NCBI RefSeq assembly: GCF_001269345.1
Contig: NZ_CXOP01000001.1
Location: 1 to 64,000 of the forward strand
From: Limnohabitans sp. 2KL-27
GTDB lineage: Bacteria; Pseudomonadota; Gammaproteobacteria; Burkholderiales; Burkholderiaceae_C
Direction: 5' to 3'
DNA length: 64,000 bases
Numbering within the stretch: position 1 is the first letter of the stretch; every line of letters begins with the position of its first letter. The position numbers and the translations under genes are program-made. The notes under the pieces were generated by a model. The model was given only the letters and a program-made list of their open reading frames with translations. It was not told the DNA's origin and did no database searches. Of this stretch, positions 45,139-53,674 are shown piece after piece.

Positions 45139-46272
45139 TCACTTGCCTGGAATCTTGCCTTCCACGCCCTTGACGTAGAACATCACGCCACCCAGGAACT
45201 TGTCGTCGGCCACAGCGTCTTTGGCCAACATTTCCTTACCGGCCTGGTCCACGATGGGGCCTTTCCAAATGGAGAAGGTACCGGCTTTCAAACCTGACTT
45301 GATCTCATCGATCTTTTTCTTGGTGTCTTCTGGCACGTCAGCGGCCACGTTGACCATCTCGATCGCGCCTTCTTTCACGCCCCACCAGCTTGTACCGGTG
45401 CTCCACTTGCCTTCCAGAGCTTCACCCACGGCCTTGACGTAGTAAGGGCCCCAGTTGATCACGGCCGAACCCAAATGGGCCTTGGGGCCGTAGGCGGTCA
45501 TGTCGGAATCCCAACCGAAGGCACGCTTGCCCATTTTCTCGGCGGTCTGCAGCACAGCCGACGAATCGGTGTTTTGCATCAGCACGTCCGCGCCACCGTT
45601 GATGAGCGAGGTGGCGGCTTCGGTTTCTTTCGGTGGGTTGAACCACTCGTTGACCCAGACCACCTTGGTCTTGATCTTGGGGTTGACCGACTGCGCGCCC
45701 ATGGTGAAGCTGTTGATGTTGCGCACCACTTCAGGGATTGGGATCGAAGCCACCACGCCCAGCGTGTTGGTCTTGGTCATCTTGCCCGCGATCACACCAG
45801 CCATGTAAGCGCCTTCGTAGGTGCGGCTGTCATACGTGCGCATGTTTTCGGCGGTTTTGTAGCCGGTGGCGTGCTCGAACTTCACACCCTTGTTGTCGGC
45901 AGCCACCTTGAGCATGGGCTCCATGTAACCGAAAGTGGTGCCAAAAATCAGTTTGTTGCCTTGGGCGGCCATGTCGCGGATCACGCGCTCAGCGTCAGCG
46001 CTTTCTGGCACTTTTTCGACAAAGGTGGTGACCACTTTGTCGCCGAAGGCTTTTTCGATCTCCTTGCGGCCGTTGTCGTGGGCAAAGGTCCAGCCGCCAT
46101 CGCCGACAGGGCCCACATAGGCAAACGCGATCTTCAGGGGCTCGGCCTTGGCCGCAGCGGGAGCGGCCGCCTTGGCGGCTTCTTCTTTTTTGCCACAACC
46201 GACCAATGCGGCGGCGGCCACAGCGGTCAGGGCCACCATCTTGACGATGGAGCGCTTGGAGATGTCTGTCAT
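45139..46272 (-). CDS. BMP-family nucleoside-binding lipoprotein, copy 2
   Basis: A 377-residue binding lipoprotein. A lipobox ALVGC at about residue 26 follows a hydrophobic signal, then an Ala/Lys linker. Family motifs are GDGGWTFAHDNGRKEIEKAFG, FGYMEPMLKVAADNKG and SIPIPEVVRNINSFTMG. It is the likely receptor of the importer encoded by the next three genes on the same strand. It is related to copy 1 at 41317-42414 but differs in the lipid anchor. Confidence 0.9.
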   Translation of the reverse strand: MTDISKRSIVKMVALTAVAAAALVGCGKKEEAAKAAAPAAAKAEPLKIAFAYVGPVGDGGWTFAHDNGRKEIEKAFGDKVVTTFVEKVPESADAERVIRDMAAQGNKLIFGTTFGYMEPMLKVAADNKGVKFEHATGYKTAENMRTYDSRTYEGAYMAGVIAGKMTKTNTLGVVASIPIPEVVRNINSFTMGAQSVNPKIKTKVVWVNEWFNPPKETEAATSLINGGADVLMQNTDSSAVLQTAEKMGKRAFGWDSDMTAYGPKAHLGSAVINWGPYYVKAVGEALEGKWSTGTSWWGVKEGAIEMVNVAADVPEDTKKKIDEIKSGLKAGTFSIWKGPIVDQAGKEMLAKDAVADDKFLGGVMFYVKGVEGKIPGK

Positions 46273-46317
46273 GTCAGGTCCTTTTGAACAGGGTTACAGG
46301 GGTTGGAAAAAAAGCAA

Positions 46318-47238
46318 TTATGAACCGGGATAAAAGGGCTTGCCCAGTGAGGCCGGCATGTTCACGCGAATCCAGGTCGGGTTGCGCGAGATCAAAGCCA
46401 GCACCACGATGGTGGCGATGTAGGGCAGCGCCGTGAGCAACTGGCTGGGCACTTGCACGCCCACACCTTGCAAATGGAACTGCAGCATGGTCACTCCGCC
46501 AAACAGGTAAGCACCCAGCAAGACCCGTGCCGGACGCCAGGTGGCAAACGTGGTCAGCGCCAAGGCGATCCAGCCCTTGCCCGCCACCATGCCTTCGACC
46601 CACAGCGGGGTGTAGATCACCGAGATGTAGGCGCCGGCCAAGCCGCACAAAGCGCCGCCGGCCACCACCGCCGCCAATCGGATGCGGCGCACCGGGTAGC
46701 CCAAAGCGTGGGCCGAAGCGGGCGATTCGCCCACCGCCCGCAGCACCAAACCGGTGCGGCTTTTGTACAGGAACCAAATCAGGGCCAACACCAGCGCCAC
46801 CGCCCCATAAACGAGCGGGTGCTGCTTGAACAGGGCGGGGCCCACCAGCGGAATATCGGCCAAATAGGGCACCGCAAAATGAGGCCGGTCCGGTAGTTTT
46901 TCTTTCACATAGCCAATGCCCACAAAGGCTGAGAAGCCCACACCGAACAGACTCAAGGCCAGACCCGTGGCGTATTGGTTGGTACCCAGCCAAATGACCA
47001 ACACCCCAAAAAGAGCCGCCAAGACCGCGCCTGCGCCCATGCCCGCCGCAAAGCCCAGCCAGTCATTGCCGGTGTGCACCACACAGGCGAAGCCCGCGAT
47101 GGCGGCGCACAGCATCAGGCCCTCGGCGCCCAGGTTCACCACGCCGGCTTTTTCGTTGATCAGCAAACCCAAGGCGGCAATGGCCAGCACCGTTCCCGCG
47201 TTCAAAGTGGCAGCGATCAGCAATGCATAGGACTCCAT
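46318..47238 (-). CDS. Nucleoside ABC importer permease 2
   Basis: A 306-residue permease of the BMP-associated BPD_transp_2 type (LGLLINEKAGVVNLGAEGLML) with about eight or nine helices and the coupling segment PVRRIRLAAVVAGGALCGLAGAYISV. It imports purine nucleosides with the second permease and the ATPase. The chosen ATG is at 47238, overlapping the upstream stop by one base (TGATG); an in-frame GTG lies one codon earlier. Confidence 0.88.
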   Translation of the reverse strand: MESYALLIAATLNAGTVLAIAALGLLINEKAGVVNLGAEGLMLCAAIAGFACVVHTGNDWLGFAAGMGAGAVLAALFGVLVIWLGTNQYATGLALSLFGVGFSAFVGIGYVKEKLPDRPHFAVPYLADIPLVGPALFKQHPLVYGAVALVLALIWFLYKSRTGLVLRAVGESPASAHALGYPVRRIRLAAVVAGGALCGLAGAYISVIYTPLWVEGMVAGKGWIALALTTFATWRPARVLLGAYLFGGVTMLQFHLQGVGVQVPSQLLTALPYIATIVVLALISRNPTWIRVNMPASLGKPFYPGS

Positions 47239-48311
47239 CACACACTCCCTTTTTTGGAGGCCACCCAGCGCAGGCGATAAGCCACCAGCGTGTCACACGC
47301 CAACAAGCAAAACAACAGCAAGCCCTGGAACACGCCCGTGATCGACTTGGGCAGGCCCAGGCGAGATTGCGCCAGCTCGCCGCCGATGTAGAACATGCTC
47401 ATCAGCACCGCCGACAACACCATGCCCGCCGGGTGCAAGCGCCCGACAAAGGCCACGATGATGGCGGCAAAACCATAGCCCGCAGGCACATAGGGCGTGA
47501 GCTGCCCAATGGGCCCCGCCACCTCCAATGCGCCGGCCAAACCTGCCGCACCGCCCGAGACCATGAGTGCCACCCACAGCGCCTTGCGCGAAGAAAACCC
47601 TGCGTACCGGGCCGCATCGGGCGCCAAGCCGCCCACCTGCTGGGCAAAGCCCGCACGCGTGCGAAACAGAAACACCCAAAGCAAGCCTGCACCGACCAGC
47701 GCCAGCAACAAGCCCACACTCACGCGCGAGCCGTCCATCAAACGCGGAATTTGGGTGACCGCTTCAAAGGTTTTGGACTGCGGGAAATTGAAGCCCGCCG
47801 GGTCTTTCCAGGGGCCATAAACCAGGTAGCTGAGCACCATGTCGGCCACATAGACCAGCATCAAACTGACCAAGATCTCACTGGCATTGAAACGGTCGCG
47901 CAGCAGCGCTGTGATGCCCGCCCACACCATGCCGCCCAGCATGCCCGCCAGCAGCACAGCCAGCACGATCCAGCGGCCCGTGTCTTTGTCGGCCAGCAGG
48001 GCCACGCCCGCGGCACACACCGCGCCGATGACAAATTGCCCCTCGGCCCCAATGTTCCACACATTGGACCGAAAGCACACCGACAGGCCCAAAGCGATCA
48101 CCAAAAGCGGCGTCGCCTTGACCATCAACTCGCCCAAGGCGTAGCTGGTTTTGACCGGCTCCCAAAAGAACATCTGTAAGCCACGCACAGGGTCTTTGCC
48201 CAGCGCCATGAACAGGGCCACGCCCAGCAGCACCGTGAGCACCAGCGCCAACACCGGCGAGGCATAGGTCCACAGGCCAGACGCCTGGGGACGGGCTTCA
48301 AGCCGCAGCAT
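47238..48311 (-). CDS. Nucleoside ABC importer permease 1
   Basis: A 357-residue BPD_transp_2 permease with about ten helices and the conserved NVWNIGAEGQFVIGAVCAA and NASEILVSLMLVYVADMVL segments. The start MLRLEARPQ is used because a longer frame reads into the ATPase gene; it still overlaps that gene by 14 bp. Together with the gene downstream it forms the membrane channel. Confidence 0.88.
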   Translation of the reverse strand: MLRLEARPQASGLWTYASPVLALVLTVLLGVALFMALGKDPVRGLQMFFWEPVKTSYALGELMVKATPLLVIALGLSVCFRSNVWNIGAEGQFVIGAVCAAGVALLADKDTGRWIVLAVLLAGMLGGMVWAGITALLRDRFNASEILVSLMLVYVADMVLSYLVYGPWKDPAGFNFPQSKTFEAVTQIPRLMDGSRVSVGLLLALVGAGLLWVFLFRTRAGFAQQVGGLAPDAARYAGFSSRKALWVALMVSGGAAGLAGALEVAGPIGQLTPYVPAGYGFAAIIVAFVGRLHPAGMVLSAVLMSMFYIGGELAQSRLGLPKSITGVFQGLLLFCLLACDTLVAYRLRWVASKKGSV

Positions 48312-49860
48312 GTTGCGCTCCTTCTTGTGCGGGTCGCGCCGAAACCGCGGCATCGGGCCACAAGCCACTCATCCACTCGCCAATGCGCTCCACCGTGGCC
48401 TCGGTTCTCGCCACGGAAGGCGACAAGCGCCCTTTGGCGATCACATGCAAACGGTCGGACAATTCGAACAATTCTTCCAACTCCTCACTCACCACCAGCA
48501 CCGCACAACCGGCGTCGCGCAAGGCCAAAATTTCGCCACGAATCTGCGCCGCCGCCCCCACGTCCACACCCCAGGTGGGTTGCGAGACGATGAGCAACTT
48601 CGGCGAAGCGCTGATCTCGCGCCCCACGATGAACTTTTGCAAATTGCCGCCCGACAAGGACTGCGCGGGGGCATCGGGGCCGGAGGCCTTGACCTTGAAG
48701 CGCTCAATGACGCTGCGCGCCTGATTGGCCAACACCCCCATGCGCAACCACCCCCACGCGCCCAGCGCCTCGCTGCGCGTGAGCAGCAGGTTTTGAGACA
48801 GGCTGAGCGAGGGCACCGCCCCCCGGCCCAGGCGCTCCTCGGGCACAAAGTGCAAGCCCATTTGCCTGCGCGGCACCGGCCCCAAAGCGGCCACGGGCTG
48901 ACCGGCCAAACGCACACTGGCCGCGCCGCACTGCACGCCTGCCCGGGTGTCTTCCCCCGACAAGGCCCACATCAATTCCTTTTGGCCATTGCCCGACACC
49001 CCGGCCAGGCCCACCACTTCGCCAGCGCGCACTTGCAAGTGGATGTCCTCCAGGTCCACGCCAAAAGGGTCTTGGCGCGACAGGCTCAGGGCGTGGACCG
49101 ACAGCACCACCTCGCCCGGCGCACGCGTCACATGCGCCAATGCCGGTGGCTCGGCCCCGATCATCAGGCGGCTCAGGCTGGCATTGGTTTGCTCACGCGG
49201 GTCGCAGACGCCCGTGAGCTTGCCGCCGCGCAGCACCGTGCAGGCGCTGCACAGCGCCCGGATTTCGTGCAGCTTGTGCGAGATGTACAAAATACTGACG
49301 CCCTGACTGACCAATTTGTGCAGCACCACAAACAGTTTTTCGACCGCTTGCGGCGTGAGCACCGAAGTCGGCTCGTCCAGGATCAGCAGTTGCGGCTCTG
49401 ACAACAAAGCCCGGATGATTTCCACCCGCTGCATTTCCCCCACACTCAGGGTGTGCACGGGGCGGGCAGCTTCAATGTCCAGGCCATATTCAGTGGCCTT
49501 GGCCTCGATGCGTCGGGTCACTTCGGCCAGGCTCAGCGTCTTGTCCAGCCCCAGCCAGACGTTTTCAGCCACCGTGAGCGTGTCGAACAGGCTGAAATGC
49601 TGGAACACCATGCTGATGCCCAGCTTGCGCGCTTCTTGCGGGTTGCGGATGGTGACCGCTTGGCCCTTGAAGAACACCTGGCCTTCATCGGGTTTGACCG
49701 AGCCGTAGATGATTTTCATCAAGGTGGACTTGCCTGCGCCGTTTTCACCCAGCACGGCGTGGGCCTGGCCGGGCATCACGGTCAGCGACACAGCCTGGTT
49801 GGCCACCACGCCCGGGTAGCGTTTGGTGATGCCTTGCAAAGACAAGAGGGGTGTGGTCAT
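48298..49860 (-). CDS. Nucleoside ABC importer ATPase, double-domain
   Basis: A 520-residue protein with two ABC domains. The first has GENGAGKST, LLILDEPTS and the Q-loop; its signature is SVGEMQRVEI. The second has a degenerate Walker A, GVSGNGQKEL, and the intact signature LSGGNLQKFIVGREI. This one-active-one-degenerate layout is typical of sugar and BMP-type nucleoside importers. It is the first gene of the importer operon, divergent from guaD across 156 bp. Confidence 0.92.
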   Translation of the reverse strand: MTTPLLSLQGITKRYPGVVANQAVSLTVMPGQAHAVLGENGAGKSTLMKIIYGSVKPDEGQVFFKGQAVTIRNPQEARKLGISMVFQHFSLFDTLTVAENVWLGLDKTLSLAEVTRRIEAKATEYGLDIEAARPVHTLSVGEMQRVEIIRALLSEPQLLILDEPTSVLTPQAVEKLFVVLHKLVSQGVSILYISHKLHEIRALCSACTVLRGGKLTGVCDPREQTNASLSRLMIGAEPPALAHVTRAPGEVVLSVHALSLSRQDPFGVDLEDIHLQVRAGEVVGLAGVSGNGQKELMWALSGEDTRAGVQCGAASVRLAGQPVAALGPVPRRQMGLHFVPEERLGRGAVPSLSLSQNLLLTRSEALGAWGWLRMGVLANQARSVIERFKVKASGPDAPAQSLSGGNLQKFIVGREISASPKLLIVSQPTWGVDVGAAAQIRGEILALRDAGCAVLVVSEELEELFELSDRLHVIAKGRLSPSVARTEATVERIGEWMSGLWPDAAVSARPAQEGAQHAAA

Positions 49861-50016
49861 GTCGGGTGCGGTGGAGGATCTGGAGAAGTCTCATGCAAAG
49901 TCCGTGCCTCAAGCGCTGAGCCGACCCTTGCAAGCGAAGAGATTGCCGCACAATGTACCACTCCCAACACGCCCGTTTTCCGGGTGTTTATCCCCGTATT
50001 CACCCCCTTCTGACCC

Positions 50017-51354
50017 ATGCGCCACGCCCCCCATCTGACCGAATGCCAAGGTTGGCGAGCCAGCTTGCTGTGGTTCGCCGAGCCGACCACGCCGAAGGCC
50101 CACTACGAAACCGACGGCCTGCTGGTGACCGCACGCGAAGCCGACGGCATCGTGCGCATTCAGGCCATCGGTCCCTACCGCGATTTGGCCCCCCCGTATC
50201 CCCAACTGCCCGTGACCCATTGGCCCGGTCGGTGCATCGCCCCCGGATTTGTCGATTTGCACATCCACTACCCCCAAACCGATGTCATCGGTTCGCCCGC
50301 CGAGGGCCTGTTGCCTTGGCTGGAGCACTACACCTTTCCACACGAAAAACAGTTTTCCGACCCCGCTTATGCCCAGGAGGTGACCACTTTCTTTCTGGAT
50401 GAGTTGATGCGCCAGGGGGTGACCACCGCCCTGTGCTTTGCCACGGCACACCCCGAGTCGGTCGATGTCTTCATGGCCGAGGCACAAAAGCGCCGACTGC
50501 GCATGATCACTGGCAAGGTGCTGCAAGACCGCCACAGCCCGGATCGCCTGCGCGACACCGACACCCCCTTGAGCCTGCGCCAAACCGAGGAACTGATCCG
50601 CCGCTGGCACGGTGTGGACCGTTTGGGCTATGCCATCACACCGCGCTTTGCCCCCACCAGCAGCCCGGCGCAGCTGCACGGCGCAGGCGAGATCGCGCAG
50701 CAGTTCCCCGATGTCTGGGTTCAGTCGCATGTGGCCGAAAACCTGGACGAGATCCGCTGGGTGCACGAACTCTTTCCCGAGGCACGCAGTTATCTGGATG
50801 TTTACGACCGTGCAGGCCTGCTGCGCCAGCGCTCGGTGTATGCACACTGCATCCACCTCGACGACACCGATCGCCGGCGCATGGCCGAAGTGGGCGCCAG
50901 CGCTGCGGTGAGCCCCACCAGCAACCTGTTTTTGGGCAGCGGCTTTTTTGACTATCCCGCATCCGACGCCGCAGGCCTGCGCTATGGCCTGGCCAGCGAT
51001 GTGGGGGGCGGCACCAGCTTCAGTCCTTTTCACACCATGCACGCGGCCTACACGGTGGCCCGCCAGAGCGTGGGCCGTGCCGGCATCAGCCTGTCGCCCG
51101 AACATCTGTGGTGGCAACACACGGCAGGGGCTGCCGCAGCACTCGACCTGAACGGCCAAGTGGGCAATCTGCTGCCCGGGTGCGAAGCCGATTTTGTGGT
51201 GCTCAACCCCCAGGCCACCCCCCTGCTGGCGCGACGCACCGCGCAAACCGAGACCCTGGCCGAATGGCTGTTCGCCATGGTCGTGTTGGGCGATGAGCGG
51301 CTGATTGCGCAAACGGTCGTTCAAGGCCAACCAGTCAATGACAATCGGGCATGA
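50017..51354 (+). CDS. guaD: Guanine deaminase
   Basis: A 445-residue amidohydrolase-fold enzyme that converts guanine to xanthine. Metal ligands: APGFVDLHIHYPQTDVIGS, VQSHVAENLDEI, VYAHCIHLDDTD and YGLASDVGGGTSFSPFHTM. The PQTDVIGSPAEGLLPWLEHYTFPHE motif is specific to the guanine deaminase family. It ends with an ATGA overlap into the small CXXC protein gene and is divergent from the nucleoside importer, together handling imported purines. Confidence 0.94.
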   Translation: MRHAPHLTECQGWRASLLWFAEPTTPKAHYETDGLLVTAREADGIVRIQAIGPYRDLAPPYPQLPVTHWPGRCIAPGFVDLHIHYPQTDVIGSPAEGLLPWLEHYTFPHEKQFSDPAYAQEVTTFFLDELMRQGVTTALCFATAHPESVDVFMAEAQKRRLRMITGKVLQDRHSPDRLRDTDTPLSLRQTEELIRRWHGVDRLGYAITPRFAPTSSPAQLHGAGEIAQQFPDVWVQSHVAENLDEIRWVHELFPEARSYLDVYDRAGLLRQRSVYAHCIHLDDTDRRRMAEVGASAAVSPTSNLFLGSGFFDYPASDAAGLRYGLASDVGGGTSFSPFHTMHAAYTVARQSVGRAGISLSPEHLWWQHTAGAAAALDLNGQVGNLLPGCEADFVVLNPQATPLLARRTAQTETLAEWLFAMVVLGDERLIAQTVVQGQPVNDNRA

Positions 51355-51587
51355 CCGGCGAGAACGAACACCCCATCATCGACCCCTACCAGGCCCAGCG
51401 CGCTTCCGTGCGCCGGGGCATCGCCCAATTCCAGGAGCGCCTCAAGGCAGCGGGCCACGACTTCAGGGAGCCGCCCCCGGAACCCACCTCCTGCTGCGGT
51501 CGCGGCTGTAACGGTTGCGTGTGGGAAAGCTACGACGCTGCGCTGATGTTCTGGTACGAAGACGCGGGGATTTTGCTGGCGGGTTAA
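51351..51587 (+). CDS. Oxidoreductase-like domain protein, cysteine-rich
   Basis: A 78-residue protein of the oxidoreductase-like (PF09791-type) family, recognised by PPPEPTSCCGRGCNGCVWESYDAALMFW with four Cys. Such small domains are common after other genes in betaproteobacteria; their role is not established, and binding of a metal or Fe-S group by the Cys is possible. It overlaps guaD by 4 bp (ATGA), so it is translated from the same transcript. Confidence 0.85.
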   Translation: MTGENEHPIIDPYQAQRASVRRGIAQFQERLKAAGHDFREPPPEPTSCCGRGCNGCVWESYDAALMFWYEDAGILLAG

Positions 51588-51602
51588 TGCTCACAACCCG
51601 CC

Positions 51603-52292
51603 TCAATTCAAATGCTTTGCGGCCTCCCTGCGCGTGAGGCCCGACAGTTGCTCGGCATGCCGCGACAAAAATGCCCGCACCGCTTCGGGCTGGGTGCGCG
51701 CATGGTCCCGCAGGGCCCAACCAATGGCTTTGCGGATGAAAAAGTCGGTCTCCGGCGCCAGTGTCAGCGCGTAGTGGAACAGGCGCTCCTGATCGGTCTG
51801 CTCGCGCCAGCCCAGCTGGTGCAGCATGGCCACCCGCCGCACCCACAGATGCGGGTGGCGCAAGGCAGCGTCCATGTGTTGTTGCACATCGGGCTGGCTG
51901 GTTTTGACCCTCAGGACGATGTCCCCCACCACGCCCGCCAGACCGTCCACCGTGTCCCACCAGGGGTCGGTTTGCACCCACTCCAAAATGCGCGGCAAAT
52001 CGCTCACGGCCAAGCGCTTGTGGTGTTTGGCCAGCAGGTCAATGGCGGCATAACGGAACTCTCGCTCGGGCAAGCGCCACAGCGAATGGGCCAGCGCCAG
52101 CAGGTCTTCGGCCGTGCCCGTGAACTGGGGCAAGCCCTTGAGTGCCTCACGCCGTGGGCCAGCGCGAATACCCAGAAACTCGAATTGGCCCAACATGTAG
52201 GCTTTCATGGGCACGGCCTGCTGCGCATCGGCCCGCGCACGCAAAGCCATTTCGATGGGCAGGCGCCAAGGGGAGATGCGCACCATGCTCAA
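51603..52292 (-). CDS. DNA alkylation repair protein, AlkD-like
   Basis: A 229-residue HEAT-repeat protein of the AlkD/DNA alkylation repair family. Features are QFEFLGIRAGPRREALKGLP near the N-terminus and the repeats LPEREFRYAAIDLLAKHHKRL and WDTVDGLAGVVGDIVL. AlkD excises positively charged alkyl bases without base flipping. It overlaps the thioredoxin-like gene by 4 bp (ATGA) and is the last gene of the LysR-thioredoxin-AlkD operon. Confidence 0.85.
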   Translation of the reverse strand: MSMVRISPWRLPIEMALRARADAQQAVPMKAYMLGQFEFLGIRAGPRREALKGLPQFTGTAEDLLALAHSLWRLPEREFRYAAIDLLAKHHKRLAVSDLPRILEWVQTDPWWDTVDGLAGVVGDIVLRVKTSQPDVQQHMDAALRHPHLWVRRVAMLHQLGWREQTDQERLFHYALTLAPETDFFIRKAIGWALRDHARTQPEAVRAFLSRHAEQLSGLTRREAAKHLN

Positions 52293-52654
52293 ACCCCCAT
52301 GGCCGTCAACATGTCCTGCACGCTGGTGGGGCGCACCACACGGGCCACTTCTTGACCGTCACGCAAGACCAGCAAGGTCGGCCACTGTTTGACGCGGTAA
52401 CTGCGCCCCAGCGCGCGGCCGGGGCCGTCTTCGACTTTGAGGTGTTGCCATAGCGGCTGGCGGGGGGGCTGCTGGGGGGACTGCTGAGAGGGCTGCTGGG
52501 CCAGTGCCTGCGCCACCACAGGCTGAGCGGCGCGGCAGTGACCACACCAGTCGGTGCCAAATTCGAGCAAGGTCAAGCCGCGCAAAGCCTCCACCTCGGC
52601 GCGGCTGGGCGCCTCCATGGGGCTGAGGTAAGGTTGGAAGGAAGTCGGTGTCAT
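52289..52654 (-). CDS. Thioredoxin-like protein with Gln/Pro-rich insert
   Basis: A 121-residue thioredoxin-fold protein with the active site WCGHC (Cys37/Cys40) and the cis-Pro in KQWPTLLVL. A Gln/Pro/Ser-rich stretch near residues 52-68 (QQPSQQSPQQPPRQP) interrupts the fold at a surface loop. It has no signal peptide and is cytoplasmic. It overlaps the LysR gene upstream and AlkD downstream by 4 bp each. Confidence 0.85.
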   Translation of the reverse strand: MTPTSFQPYLSPMEAPSRAEVEALRGLTLLEFGTDWCGHCRAAQPVVAQALAQQPSQQSPQQPPRQPLWQHLKVEDGPGRALGRSYRVKQWPTLLVLRDGQEVARVVRPTSVQDMLTAMGV

Positions 52655-53586
52655 GTCGGGCAGAACAATTGGGCAACGGTGGCGCGCAGCCATTGCAAAC
52701 CAGGGTCTTTGTCAAAACGCTGGCTCCAGTGCATGGACACGGTGAAGTCGCGCAAAGGCAGATCGGGCTCGATGATGGCCAATTCGCCGGCCACCGCGAA
52801 ACCTTGGGCAAAATTGTGCGGCATCAACACAGCCAGATCGCTGCTGTTCACGATGCCGGGCAAGGACAGGAAATGGCTGACCGTCAACCGCAGCCGGTGG
52901 CGCCATTGCATCAAATCCAAAATGCGCAAGGTGTCCGCATGGGTGCGCACCGCGGCAAACTCCAACTCGGCCAACAGCGCCTGCAGGGCATCAGCGCGGG
53001 CGTTCCCGCTGGCCTGTAGTTCAGACCAGCGCCGGGCCACCGGATGCCCCTGACGCATCAACACCACATAGCGGTCTGTCAGCAGGGGCTGCTGCAAGGT
53101 TTCACCCACTTCGGGCAAAAACCCGATGGCCATGTCCAACTGCCCGTTGTCCAGCGCCGCGCCGATCTTGTCATGCGCCAGCGGCATGGCTTCGAGCCGT
53201 ATGCCCGGCGCCAGCCGCTGCAAGGCGAGCACCAGATCGGGCAAAAAACGGGCCTCGCCAATGTCGCTCAAGTGCACGCGCAACACGCGCGCCGAACGCA
53301 GGGGGTCAAAGACCTGCGAGGTGTTGAGCGCCTCTTCGATCGTGCCCAAAGCGCTTTGCACCGCCTGCGCCAATCGGTCAGCACGCGGCGTGGGCCGCAC
53401 ACCCGTGCCGCTGCGCTCGAATAAGGCATCGCCCAGCATGCTGCGCAAACGCGCCAGACCTTGGCTGGCCGCCGGTTGCGACATGCCCAATTGCCGAGCC
53501 GCCAAGCTGACACTGCGGGTGCGCCAGACCGCGTCAAACAAGCGCAGCAAATTCAGATCGAGGTCTTTGATATTCATTGAATGCAT
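52651..53586 (-). CDS. LysR-family transcriptional regulator divergent from iorA
   Basis: A 311-residue LTTR with the NodD/LeuO-like N-terminus MNIKDLDLNLLRLFDAVWRTRSVSLAARQLGMSQPAASQGLARLR. Two ATG starts are possible, at 53586 and 53577; the second begins at the usual MNIKDLDLN. It faces iorA across an 88-bp AT-rich gap, the likely site of control, and precedes the thioredoxin and AlkD genes in one operon. The effector is unknown, possibly an aromatic acid. Confidence 0.9.
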   Translation of the reverse strand: MHSMNIKDLDLNLLRLFDAVWRTRSVSLAARQLGMSQPAASQGLARLRSMLGDALFERSGTGVRPTPRADRLAQAVQSALGTIEEALNTSQVFDPLRSARVLRVHLSDIGEARFLPDLVLALQRLAPGIRLEAMPLAHDKIGAALDNGQLDMAIGFLPEVGETLQQPLLTDRYVVLMRQGHPVARRWSELQASGNARADALQALLAELEFAAVRTHADTLRILDLMQWRHRLRLTVSHFLSLPGIVNSSDLAVLMPHNFAQGFAVAGELAIIEPDLPLRDFTVSMHWSQRFDKDPGLQWLRATVAQLFCPT

Positions 53587-53674
53587 ACCGTTTATTAAGA
53601 ATATTTTATGAGCTTATACGTAAGATGGCCCTGTCCCGTCCCCAATCGGGCCACCACAACGCAAGGAGCGTGCT

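Noticed and set aside
49967..49990. Hairpin-like AACACGCCCG/CGGGTGTT before guaD
   Set aside because: Imperfect pairing and no T-run; too weak to call an operator or attenuator without comparative data.
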